DNA from: Thalassotalea euphylliae
Lineage (GTDB): Bacteria > Pseudomonadota > Gammaproteobacteria > Enterobacterales > Alteromonadaceae
Assembly (NCBI RefSeq): GCF_003390395.1
Contig: NZ_QUOV01000001.1
Span: forward strand, 1,798,001 to 1,862,000
Direction of reading: 5' to 3'
DNA length: 64,000 nt
In this document: piece after piece, positions 28,405 to 37,348 of the stretch
Numbering within the stretch: the stretch's first letter is position 1
Layout of the letters: each line of letters starts with the position of its first letter
Program-made: the position numbers and the translations under genes
The notes under the pieces: model-generated
What the model saw: the letters and a program-made list of their open reading frames with translations, nothing else
The model's database searches: none
Told to the model about the DNA's origin: nothing

Positions 28405-29067
28405 ATGGTAAATGCACACGAGAAATCGGCGCTTAGATCAGCACTAGCACATTGTGCGTCTGAGTTTAAGCATGTGAACCACTACTGGGACAAACAACGC
28501 AATACGGTTGTGGCCAAAATATTACCCGGCGAATTTTACATGACGTCAGACGAGGTACTTATTTCTACCACGCTCGGTTCATGTATTTCAGCGTGCATCT
28601 GGGATGAGCAAGCGCAAGTGGGGGGCATGAATCATTTTATGCTACCTGCCACAGATAAGAATGCAGATGAAGTAGACTGGGGTCAGCGCGGCCTTGCTTC
28701 AGATGCTACTCGTTATGGCAATTTTGCGATGGAGCACTTGATCAATATGCTGCTTAAACAAGGGGGATTGCGCAGAAACTTAAAAGCCAAAGTATTTGGT
28801 GGCGGCAAAGTGTTAAAGAAAATGTCAGATATTGGTGAACGCAACACCGCTTTTGTTTTCGACTATTTAAAAACCGAACGGATAGAAGTTATCAACCATG
28901 ATGTCGGTTCTATTTATCCAAGAAAAGTAATGTTCGACCCACTAACCGGTCGCGCTTTTGTCAAAAGATTAGATAATTTACACAACGATACGATTGCCCA
29001 GCGCGAAAGTGATTACCGCACGCGCATCGACCACGAAGTGGTTGAAGGTGATGTCGAATTGTTTTAA
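28405..29067 (+). CDS. cheD: CheD, receptor glutamine deamidase, with EGDVELF tail
   Basis: 220 residues. The CheD core has the catalytic Cys60 in TTLGSCI and His77 in GGMNHFMLP, with the conserved KVFGGG segment in the middle. CheD deamidates receptor glutamines so that CheR can methylate them, and in Bacillus also binds CheC. The last residues are EGDVELF, identical to the end of the short MCP at 30166-31362; this tail lies outside the usual CheD fold. Operon with cheR and cheB. Confidence 0.93.
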   Translation: MVNAHEKSALRSALAHCASEFKHVNHYWDKQRNTVVAKILPGEFYMTSDEVLISTTLGSCISACIWDEQAQVGGMNHFMLPATDKNADEVDWGQRGLASDATRYGNFAMEHLINMLLKQGGLRRNLKAKVFGGGKVLKKMSDIGERNTAFVFDYLKTERIEVINHDVGSIYPRKVMFDPLTGRAFVKRLDNLHNDTIAQRESDYRTRIDHEVVEGDVELF

Positions 29068-29084
29068 AAGTGAAATCAGTGAAT

Positions 29085-30173
29085 ATGAATAAATCTAAGG
29101 TGCTCATTGTCGATGATTCGTCGGTAATTCGTGGCTTGTTAACAGAGATTATCAGCTCAGATCCTGAGCTTGAAGTTGTGGGTGAAGCAAAGGACCCATA
29201 TGTCGCCAGAGAGCAAATAAAAAAGCTTAACCCGGACGTGATAACTTTGGACGTTGAAATGCCTAAGATGGATGGCATCACTTTCTTAAGCAACTTAATG
29301 CGCTTGCGCCCTATGCCTGTGATCATGCTGTCAACGCTAACAACGAAAGGCGCAGATATTACGCTTGAAGCATTAGAGCTTGGTGCTGTTGATTTTATTG
29401 CCAAGCCAAGTTTTGAGAAGTTACTAGCTAATCGCTATGCATTTAAGGATCTGCTACTTGAGAAAATCAAATCAGCCGTAAAAGTTGACCAAAAGAGCTT
29501 TCAGTTATCATCAGCGATATCATCCGTTAAGTCAGATAAACATACCACTTTGCCGTTTGCAGGCTGTAAACGAGCAAATCATATTGTCGCGATTGGCTCA
29601 TCAACAGGTGGTACAGATGCCTTGAGACAATTGATCAATCAATTGCCTGTGAATTGTCCGCCAGTGGTCATTGCTCAGCACATCCCGCCAAAATTTAGTG
29701 AGCGTTTTGCTAATCGGTTGAACGGCCATGTTGCGGTCACTGTTCAAGAAGCAAGGCACGGTCAGAAATTAAAAGACGGTAATGTGTATGTTGCTCCCGG
29801 TGACAAGCACTTGCAGGTGGTACACAAAAATGGTGCGTTATTTTCTGTGTTAGATGATTCTGAACCTGTTAACCGCCATAAGCCATCTGTTGATGTATTA
29901 TTTGATTCGCTTGAGCCAATAGCTGCTAATGCCCAAGCTGTCTTGCTGACGGGTATGGGGCAAGATGGCGCTGCAGCGATGGCGAGGCTGAAAAGCCATG
30001 GCGCTCGTACCATGATCCAAAACAAAGCCACTAGTTTGATATGGGGAATGCCTGGAGCAGCTTATGCGTTAAATGCCCATACTAGCGAGCACGCGTTACA
30101 AGACATCGCCCAAGAAGTTCTTGCATATGCAGCATTAACTCGCGAAGAAATGAAAGGGGCTCTAAATGCTTAA
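29085..30173 (+). CDS. cheB: CheB, receptor methylesterase/response regulator
   Basis: Removes methyl groups from receptor glutamates when phosphorylated by CheA. REC domain with phospho-acceptor Asp56 and Lys108 (IAKPS), a linker of about 45 residues, then the methylesterase domain with the catalytic Ser173 (IGSSTGG), His199 (AQHIPPKF) and Asp294 (MGQDGA). I prefer the ATG at 29085, since [11 protein letters not shown] matches the family start; an in-frame GTG at 29070 would add five residues. Overlaps the next gene by 8 bp. Confidence 0.95.
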   Translation: MNKSKVLIVDDSSVIRGLLTEIISSDPELEVVGEAKDPYVAREQIKKLNPDVITLDVEMPKMDGITFLSNLMRLRPMPVIMLSTLTTKGADITLEALELGAVDFIAKPSFEKLLANRYAFKDLLLEKIKSAVKVDQKSFQLSSAISSVKSDKHTTLPFAGCKRANHIVAIGSSTGGTDALRQLINQLPVNCPPVVIAQHIPPKFSERFANRLNGHVAVTVQEARHGQKLKDGNVYVAPGDKHLQVVHKNGALFSVLDDSEPVNRHKPSVDVLFDSLEPIAANAQAVLLTGMGQDGAAAMARLKSHGARTMIQNKATSLIWGMPGAAYALNAHTSEHALQDIAQEVLAYAALTREEMKGALNA

Positions 30174-31362
30174 CAACCAGAATGTGCAACTTAAGCTACT
30201 AATTGCCTTGTGTTTAGTCGCGATCATTAACCAAGTTGCACTGCAACTTCCTTGGCTAACAACAGTTTTCTTGGTGATAGCGACTGGCATAGTCATCAAT
30301 TTATTGAGATCAGAAAGTTCTCAGCAAGCTGACAGCAGTCAACTAGAAGATACTCAGCTTAGCAATGTGACAGATATGTATGATGCCGCCTTGCTTAAAG
30401 AGAGCGTCGAGCAAATGTCAGCGCTGATTGATCAAGAAGTAAGTGTTATAGAGCAGGAGCATCAGCGAGTTACTGGTTTAGTTCGTGACGCGATTAGCGG
30501 AATTTCATATAGCTTTAAAAGTCTGCAATCGCTGAGTCAAGAGCAGCAACAAATGATCAGTGAAGTGATAGAAACCAATCAAAATATTGGTGATGAAGGC
30601 GGAACAACACTGGCTTCGTTTGTTGAAGACTCAAATCAAACACTCGAAGACTTTGTGAGCGTTATTATCAATACGAGTAAGCAGAGTTTAGAAACCATGT
30701 CATATACCGATGAAATGGTTAAAAAAATTAGTGGTATATTTGGTTTACTAGAGCAAGTTGAAAATCTAGCTAGCCAAACAAATTTACTCGCGTTGAATGC
30801 GGCAATTGAAGCAGCTCGCGCTGGTGAAGCTGGTCGAGGCTTTGCGGTCGTTGCTAACGAAGTTCGTGCACTTTCGGTCAACTCAACCGAGTTAAACAAC
30901 GACATTCGCGCTGAAATTTCAGGTGCGCAAGAAACCATTGAAAAATTGCGTAGCTCTGTAGAAGTAATGGCGTCAGCAGACATGACTTCAACACTTCAAG
31001 CGAAAGACAATGTCAGTGTTATGATGGAGCATGTTGGGCATGTCAACGAGCAAACTACCAATATTGTTGAGCGCTTAGCGACGATATCTGCACAGATCGA
31101 TGAAACGGCGGTAACCGGCGTTCGTTCTTTGCAGTTTGAAGATTTAACTTACCAAACCATTGATTCTTTAGCGTTTAATTTGAATAATTTAGCTAAGCTT
31201 AAGCAGGTACTGGCTGGAATTTCTACGCTGGAAGATATGAGCCAACAATTAAATGAAGTTAAGCAAGTTTGTGCCGACGCTGTTGCAGCGAGTAAACAAG
31301 CTAACGAAGAAAGAACAGTGTCTCAATCGTCAATGGACGAAGGCGATGTCGAATTATTTTAA
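30166..31362 (+). CDS. Short membrane-hairpin MCP-like protein with EGDVELF tail
   Basis: 398 residues. Two closely spaced hydrophobic segments (about 9-28 and 31-47) leave almost no periplasmic loop and no room for a sensor domain or HAMP. A helical MCP signalling domain follows (about 80-390) with the CheA/CheW-contact tip [20 protein letters not shown] (about 198-217) and the downstream [12 protein letters not shown] motif seen in some small MCPs. The C-terminus EGDVELF is identical to that of CheD. It overlaps cheB by 8 bp. The protein may act as a membrane anchor or an internal signal relay of the array. What it senses is not apparent. Confidence 0.82.
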   Translation: MLNNQNVQLKLLIALCLVAIINQVALQLPWLTTVFLVIATGIVINLLRSESSQQADSSQLEDTQLSNVTDMYDAALLKESVEQMSALIDQEVSVIEQEHQRVTGLVRDAISGISYSFKSLQSLSQEQQQMISEVIETNQNIGDEGGTTLASFVEDSNQTLEDFVSVIINTSKQSLETMSYTDEMVKKISGIFGLLEQVENLASQTNLLALNAAIEAARAGEAGRGFAVVANEVRALSVNSTELNNDIRAEISGAQETIEKLRSSVEVMASADMTSTLQAKDNVSVMMEHVGHVNEQTTNIVERLATISAQIDETAVTGVRSLQFEDLTYQTIDSLAFNLNNLAKLKQVLAGISTLEDMSQQLNEVKQVCADAVAASKQANEERTVSQSSMDEGDVELF

Positions 31363-31377
31363 TGAGGAGAGTTGTAA

Positions 31378-31686
31378 ATGTCAGTCAAGAAACATGTAAG
31401 TTCAAACCTAAAAGAAATCACCATAGGAATTGATGACAGATTTGATTTTTCATTGCACCAATTATTTCGTGACAGCTACATTGGCGAAGTCGCTCAAGGT
31501 GCAGTATTTACCTTAGACTTATCAAGAACATCGTATATGGATAGCTCGGCACTAGGTATGATTTTACTACTGAAAGACCACGCAGAAAAATTGTCAGGCG
31601 AGGTTATCATTAAACAGCCTAATGAGTCTGTTGCAAAAATTTTGGAGATTGCTCAGTTCCACCGTTTGCTAAAAATCGAGAATTAA
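31378..31686 (+). CDS. STAS-domain anti-sigma-antagonist-like protein (HsbA/SpoIIAA type)
   Basis: 102-residue STAS domain with the canonical phosphorylation loop YMDSSALGMILLLKDHAE (Asp55-Ser56-Ser57). In SpoIIAA and HsbA proteins the serine after Asp is phosphorylated by an RsbW-like kinase and released by a PP2C phosphatase. Just such a fused kinase/phosphatase is encoded 5 bp downstream, so the pair forms a partner switch. The binding partner it frees (anti-sigma factor or diguanylate cyclase) is not identified here. Confidence 0.88.
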   Translation: MSVKKHVSSNLKEITIGIDDRFDFSLHQLFRDSYIGEVAQGAVFTLDLSRTSYMDSSALGMILLLKDHAEKLSGEVIIKQPNESVAKILEIAQFHRLLKIEN

Positions 31687-31690
31687 GCAT

Positions 31691-33418
31691 ATGGCCAGCC
31701 CGCAGGAACGTCATTACAAATTGGCATTGGTGGTTGATGATTCAGTCATGCAATGTAAGGTGCTTGGTGTACTTTTAAAAGAAGAAGGCTATCGCGTGTT
31801 TACCGCTAACGACGGTGCGCGTGGTGTAGATATGTATATCAAATATCAGCCGGATCTTGTGCTGATGGATATCAACATGCCCGTGATGAACGGATACGAG
31901 GCCGCACGGAAAATAAAGTCATTGTCGAAAAATACCTTGGCACCGTTAATCTTTATTACCAGTATGGATACTGACCAAGCATTTATTGAAAGTATTGAAG
32001 CGGGCGGCGACGGGATATTAGTTCGACCTTTTTCACCGGAAGTGTTCAAAGCCAAAATCAAGTCGATTCAGCGCATTAGTGATCTTTATGCGCAGGTTAA
32101 GTCGCTACAGCAGGCGCAACAACAAGACGCAGAACTAGCTGAGCAGTTGATGTCTGGCGTAATTGAATCGCGTAACTTTGCCCTTGACCGAATTGATATC
32201 CTAAAAAAACCTGCTGAGTTATTCAGTGGTGATATTCAATTAACAGCACAATGCCCAAATGGCGACGTTAATGTGTTGTTAGGGGATTTCACTGGTCATG
32301 GTTTGCGCTCATCAATTGGCGCGATACCGTTAGCTGAAACGTTTCGAGTGATGACTAAAAAAGGCTTTAGCCTCTTTGAGATCATCGTTCAAATAAACAA
32401 TCAGCTATACGATTTGCTGCCATCAGATCTGTTCTTAGCCGCTGGCTTTGTCAGTATTTCAAGTAGTGATGCCACGGCTTATGTTTTTAATGCGGGTTTG
32501 CCAGACACGTATGTTTATGATCAATTGGGTGAAATTAAGCATAAAATTGCGTCTACACATCCGCCACTTGGGGTTATTCAATCGTTGTTGCCTGGCAGTA
32601 AGCTAGATGTCGTATCCGTTGCCCCAACCGACAGCGTATTGTTATTAAGTGACGGTATTATCGAAGCGGGTAACCATGGCGGGGAAATGTACGGCATCGA
32701 GCGCTTTGAGCAAGCAGCAAAATTAGGTGTTGTTAATCAAACACTCGGTGAAACTGTACTTAACGATGTTGAACAATTCTGTCAGGGGGCACTGCAAGAA
32801 GACGATATCTCACTAATTAGTGTGCCTTGCGGTGATTGGGCAAAATCGGTAGCAGTGAACCCTCCCGCGGCAGTTAAACCAGCACCTTATGGCACCTTTG
32901 TTGACTTACCCGACTCTGGTGCATTATGGCAGTGGAATATCGTCTTATCCGGCGAGAAGCTTGCTAAAGTAAACCCTATTCCAATTGCGATGAGTTTTAT
33001 CCAAGAACTCGAAGGTGGTGGGGAGCAATGGCAAAACCTATTTACCATCTTAACTGAATTGTTTGTTAATGCGTTGGATCATGGCGTATTGGTACTCGAT
33101 TCATCATTAAAACAAGAAGCAGAAGGTTTTGCGCTGTACTTCCATGAGCGTGAAAAAAGGCTCCAACAATTAACCGATGGGACCGTTGAACTATCGTTGA
33201 GCTATTACCAACTAGCCGATTCAGGCCGCATGGATATTGTGATTAAAGATAGCGGCAAAGGGTTTGACCATAAAGCATTTCTAGAGAAAATTTCATCGGC
33301 AGAAAATGTTGAATTGGCGTTAAGTGGCCGCGGCATTATCCTAGTGAGCCAACTTTGTGAGCAATTAGACTATCGCAAAGGTGGGAGCGAAGTGACAGCA
33401 AGCTACTTGCTGTCATAA
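31691..33418 (+). CDS. Response regulator with PP2C phosphatase and RsbW-like kinase domains (HsbR type)
   Basis: 575 residues. REC domain (1-125) with phospho-acceptor Asp60; short coiled linker; SpoIIE/PP2C phosphatase (about 155-390) with its metal-binding aspartates in LLGDFTGHGL, LLLSDGIIEAG and EDDISLI; C-terminal HATPase_c domain (about 430-575) with N-box ELFVNALDHG and KDSGKGFD. This architecture matches HsbR of Pseudomonas aeruginosa, which controls phosphorylation of the STAS protein HsbA. Phosphorylation of its REC by a cluster kinase or the Hpt proteins is the likely input. Confidence 0.88.
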   Translation: MASPQERHYKLALVVDDSVMQCKVLGVLLKEEGYRVFTANDGARGVDMYIKYQPDLVLMDINMPVMNGYEAARKIKSLSKNTLAPLIFITSMDTDQAFIESIEAGGDGILVRPFSPEVFKAKIKSIQRISDLYAQVKSLQQAQQQDAELAEQLMSGVIESRNFALDRIDILKKPAELFSGDIQLTAQCPNGDVNVLLGDFTGHGLRSSIGAIPLAETFRVMTKKGFSLFEIIVQINNQLYDLLPSDLFLAAGFVSISSSDATAYVFNAGLPDTYVYDQLGEIKHKIASTHPPLGVIQSLLPGSKLDVVSVAPTDSVLLLSDGIIEAGNHGGEMYGIERFEQAAKLGVVNQTLGETVLNDVEQFCQGALQEDDISLISVPCGDWAKSVAVNPPAAVKPAPYGTFVDLPDSGALWQWNIVLSGEKLAKVNPIPIAMSFIQELEGGGEQWQNLFTILTELFVNALDHGVLVLDSSLKQEAEGFALYFHEREKRLQQLTDGTVELSLSYYQLADSGRMDIVIKDSGKGFDHKAFLEKISSAENVELALSGRGIILVSQLCEQLDYRKGGSEVTASYLLS

Positions 33419-33549
33419 TAAATAGCGTTAAAAGTACAATTTTATTACATATTATCCAGACAGGAACGCTGCAAATGTAAACCGTTTATGTTGCTGTTGT
33501 ATAGGCTCATATTTGGTAAGTGCATTTGTCGAAAATTAAGGACTTTTGA

Positions 33550-34713
33550 ATGACAGAATCAAAAAAGACCGTATTGATTATTGATGATGATAGTCAGTAT
33601 TTAGAGTTGTTGGCAGAATGCCTTGAAACAGTCTTTACCGTTGAAGTTGCAGATAGTTTGAGCTTAGGGGAAGCGAAAATTGAGCAGCATGGCAAATTTG
33701 ATATTGCTTTAGTTGATGAATATATAGGTCAAGAAGTTGGTTCTGAATGGATAAAAAAATGTGTTGATAGCCAACGCGGTGCTGAGTCATTTGTGCTTTA
33801 TTCAGGGCTTGCTACTGAAGAAGCTATTCTCAAAGGCCTAGAGTGTGGCGCTGATGATTTTTTAGCAAAACCTATCTCGCTTATTACGCTTAGTCAAAAG
33901 CTAGAAAAGCTGATTAATTATCAAGACAAAATTCATGATTTTGAAAGTGAGTTAATGTCAAAAGATCGAGTTATCAATGTCTCGATGGCGCAAGCATCTA
34001 AATACGGTGCTTGTATGCAGCTTACCTCTCGTTTAAACCAATGCTTTAGCTTTGAAGAAATTCGCGATCAAGTTTTTTCATTTTTTTACAGCATGAATTT
34101 GCATGGCTGTATTGCCTTTTATCCTCTGCAAGAAAAACCGTTGTTTTACAGTTCTAAAAATGGCTTATGTTCGCCCGTAGAAATCGGTGTGATGGAGCTA
34201 CTTAAAGTAAAGCCGCGTCTTTATCGCTTTGGTACGCGAACGATTTTCAATCATCCGCTAGTCTCAATTTTGGTGCTGAATTTAGAGGAAGGCGCAATCG
34301 ATACCGATATTTATATCGATGCATTGGCCTCTGTCATCGAATGTATCGGTGCGCGTATGGCATTTATCACCTATAAAAATTCATTGGTTGAAGTGCAGGA
34401 ACAGATTCAACAAGCTGTCGTGAAAACGAAGAAAATGATCGAAATCTCAAAGCATCATCAACAAGAGGTGATGAATGAAATTGTCCAGAATATGGGCATG
34501 AGTTTTCATGTGTTAGATATGAGTGAAGATCAAGAAACTTATCTAACCGACTTAGTGCACAAAGCATTAAAAAAACATACCCAAGATGATGTTAACTTTT
34601 TAGAAGTTACACAATTACTTGATCAAGCATTAGGCAGCGTTGATAGCCTGAAGTCGCTTAATCAGCAGCAAACAGTAGTAGAAGATTTTGATGAAGATGA
34701 TGAGCTATTTTGA
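33550..34713 (+). CDS. Response regulator with unrecognised output region and DDELF tail
   Basis: 387 residues. N-terminal REC (about 5-125) with Asp12/Asp13, Asp56, Ser85 and Lys107, so phosphorylation should be possible, though the loop after Asp56 (EYIGQEVG) is atypical. Residues about 140-290 form an alpha/beta region I cannot assign, perhaps GAF-like. A helical segment (about 285-370) follows and the protein ends EDDELF, like CheD and the short MCP. Its TGA overlaps the next ATG. It sits between the HsbR-like gene and two hybrid kinases. Confidence 0.75.
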   Translation: MTESKKTVLIIDDDSQYLELLAECLETVFTVEVADSLSLGEAKIEQHGKFDIALVDEYIGQEVGSEWIKKCVDSQRGAESFVLYSGLATEEAILKGLECGADDFLAKPISLITLSQKLEKLINYQDKIHDFESELMSKDRVINVSMAQASKYGACMQLTSRLNQCFSFEEIRDQVFSFFYSMNLHGCIAFYPLQEKPLFYSSKNGLCSPVEIGVMELLKVKPRLYRFGTRTIFNHPLVSILVLNLEEGAIDTDIYIDALASVIECIGARMAFITYKNSLVEVQEQIQQAVVKTKKMIEISKHHQQEVMNEIVQNMGMSFHVLDMSEDQETYLTDLVHKALKKHTQDDVNFLEVTQLLDQALGSVDSLKSLNQQQTVVEDFDEDDELF

Positions 34714-37316
34714 TGGCTGAAAGCATCTCATTAACAGAGCTGCCAATTGCGGTTGTAGAGCTTGATAGTGATGGAGATATCACTGCAGCTAATCCTGCAT
34801 TGGCTAGCTTAGTTGGTCTCAACCCAGAACAATTAGTGGGTAAGCCCTTAGCCTCGATATTAAAAGATTACCCCCTTCATTCTGTAAAACGTGCATTAGC
34901 GAGTGAGATAGCAAATGAGCTAGACCAAGCCAGTCAAGCCACGCAAACTGGATCTCACAAGCAACATCAATCGCTGTGGTTACTCGAGGCGGCAAACTCA
35001 AGTTTGTCTTATGTCACCGTTAAAGAGCATCAAGTTGGCGATAAACTATGGCTGTTTGTTGTACCTAATATTACGCCGCCCAAAGAAATTAGTGAACCGC
35101 TTAGGGAAGACACTAGAACGACACTAGAAGCGCTTGATGAAACCTACTGGGAATGGGATATCGCATCAGATCTAGTGTACTTTTCACCAGAATTGATAGC
35201 CATGCTTGGCTATAAACGCCAAGCGCTTTCAGTACCAAGTAGTTTTTGGCAAAAGCATATTAATGAGCAGCAATGGCAAAACATGTTGCAACAAGTCGAT
35301 CTATTACTTAAAGACCAACAAACAAGTTTTAATACAACCTATCAAGTTACTACTACTAACAATCAGGTGTTATGGGTGAATGCCACGGCAAGGCTGAAAC
35401 GTGATAGCGACGGCATACCGGAGCGGATGTATGGTGCAGTGCGCAACGTGACGGAAACCAAGTCACTTATACAACAATTGCGCAAGCAAAATAACTACCT
35501 TTCACTTGCAGAAAAAATCAGTAATTCAGGGCATTGGCGTTATGATGTTGTTGAACAAAAAATGTTCTGGTCAACTGAGCTATATCGAATATATGGCACT
35601 GAGCCGCATGCATTTCGCCCGAATCTAGAGAATGAACTTGTGTTCCATTCGAAAGCTGAACGTGAACAAATTCGCAATGCTTTTAAGCGCAGTATTGAGT
35701 GTGCGCAAAGCCTTCACCATAAATCCACCATATTACAAGCAAGTGGTAAGAAAGCGAAAATCGAAACTATAGGTGAAGTGGAAGTTGATTCAGATGGTAA
35801 GGTCGTTGCGCTATTTGGTATTAGTCGAGACATTACTCGTAGTGAAGCGGTATTTGAAAAACTTAAGCTACTCGCGCTCGTTAATTACACCATTAAAGTA
35901 CCAATCTTCTTTATTGATGAAGATGACAACGTGGTATACCAAGATATTTCGCCTCAGCAGGGCGGCAGTAATACCGCTTTGTTTGACTATGTAAATTTTA
36001 GCATTAGTGAGTATATGTCGCTGAAAAAAACTGCTCGGCAATATGGCCAACTCAAACGAACTCACATTAGCTTTGATGACTACAATAACGTTTTTGATTT
36101 ATCCGTCACATACGAAGCCGATAAAGGGGTCTACATCTGGATTGTTGAAAATGTTACCGATAAATTCAGAAAAGAGCAGCAGCAAGCCATTAGCAGTCGC
36201 TTAGCCTTACTTGGCAACACATTTGGCAGTGTTTCGCATGATATTAACAATGTGTTAGGTGTTGCCCTTGGCGCGATCGAAATGCTTGAGCTTAAGTTTT
36301 CGCAAGGTGAGCAAAATATCTCTCGGTACATTGAGCGTGTGAAGAATGCAATAGACAAGGGAAAAAGTGTTACAGAGCGCTTATTGGCATTTACTAAAAA
36401 GCCGATGGTTAAAGTGGTTAAATTCGACCCACTAAAAGACATACTTGATAACCAATACTTGTTTAGACAAGTGTTAGTCGCCAATATCGAGCTTGAGATA
36501 AATTTACCAGATACTGAGGCCTCTATAAACTTTCCGCAAGGTGAGTTTATTAACATTCTGCTTAATCTCGTGATCAATGCACAAGACGCGATTAAGGAGC
36601 AGGAAAAAGCACTTGCCCAAAATGAAGGTGGAAAAATTCAGTTAACCGCTTACTGCAATGCCAAAGGCAGTTTAGAAATACATGTCAAAGATAGCGGTAT
36701 TGGCATTGTCTCGGAAAATCTTACAAAAATATTTGATCCGTTTTATTCGAGTAAGTCAGTCAGTAAAGGCCACGGCATTGGCTTGGCGAATGTCTATAGC
36801 ACTATGTATAAACACAATGCGCAGATAAGAGTCTATGGCAAGTCAGAACTCGGTGGTGCGCATTTTGTGCTTGAGTTTCCGTGTAATTGTGTTGAAAAAA
36901 CTAGTGTTGCTAGGTCAGCTGATAAAGCGCTAGATTCATCAAGCGGTCAGCTAGGCGGGGTTAATCGCCAGCGTATTTTAATTCTTGATGACGAAGCGAG
37001 TATTGCTGAATTTGTTGCTTTATTTTTAGAAAGCATTGGCGCTGAAACCGTACATGTCAGTAATAAAGTAGACTTGATAGAGGCTATTGATCTCAAAGGG
37101 CCCTTTGATGTTTTTATGACAGATATGATCTTGCCTGACACCTCCGGTCGTGAAGCCACAGCATTGGTGCAGCAAAGTTATCCGAGGGCGAAAATCTGCT
37201 CGATGAGTGGTTATATAGATAACGATGATAAGAGTTGGCCATACCCAGTACTGCGCAAGCCATTCAATTCCGCTGAGCTATCTCAATTTTTTAGCAATTT
37301 GAATAACTCCATGTAA
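34713..37316 (+). CDS. Soluble multi-PAS hybrid histidine kinase with C-terminal REC
   Basis: 867 residues from the ATG at 34713 (a TTG one codon earlier is less likely). PAS domains lie at about 5-115, 135-250 and 260-380, with a fourth PAS-like stretch at about 385-485. The DHp has a His near residue 509 in SVSHDINNVLG, the variant H-box of the HWE/NtrB-like group. HATPase motifs are NLVINAQDAI, DSGIGI and GHGIGLANV. A C-terminal REC has Asp near 804 and Lys near 849. No membrane segment. It overlaps the preceding regulator by one base and is followed by another hybrid kinase. Confidence 0.88.
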   Translation: MAESISLTELPIAVVELDSDGDITAANPALASLVGLNPEQLVGKPLASILKDYPLHSVKRALASEIANELDQASQATQTGSHKQHQSLWLLEAANSSLSYVTVKEHQVGDKLWLFVVPNITPPKEISEPLREDTRTTLEALDETYWEWDIASDLVYFSPELIAMLGYKRQALSVPSSFWQKHINEQQWQNMLQQVDLLLKDQQTSFNTTYQVTTTNNQVLWVNATARLKRDSDGIPERMYGAVRNVTETKSLIQQLRKQNNYLSLAEKISNSGHWRYDVVEQKMFWSTELYRIYGTEPHAFRPNLENELVFHSKAEREQIRNAFKRSIECAQSLHHKSTILQASGKKAKIETIGEVEVDSDGKVVALFGISRDITRSEAVFEKLKLLALVNYTIKVPIFFIDEDDNVVYQDISPQQGGSNTALFDYVNFSISEYMSLKKTARQYGQLKRTHISFDDYNNVFDLSVTYEADKGVYIWIVENVTDKFRKEQQQAISSRLALLGNTFGSVSHDINNVLGVALGAIEMLELKFSQGEQNISRYIERVKNAIDKGKSVTERLLAFTKKPMVKVVKFDPLKDILDNQYLFRQVLVANIELEINLPDTEASINFPQGEFINILLNLVINAQDAIKEQEKALAQNEGGKIQLTAYCNAKGSLEIHVKDSGIGIVSENLTKIFDPFYSSKSVSKGHGIGLANVYSTMYKHNAQIRVYGKSELGGAHFVLEFPCNCVEKTSVARSADKALDSSSGQLGGVNRQRILILDDEASIAEFVALFLESIGAETVHVSNKVDLIEAIDLKGPFDVFMTDMILPDTSGREATALVQQSYPRAKICSMSGYIDNDDKSWPYPVLRKPFNSAELSQFFSNLNNSM

Positions 37317-37348
37317 AATTGAAATATAAGCTCAATGGAAGTAACGAG

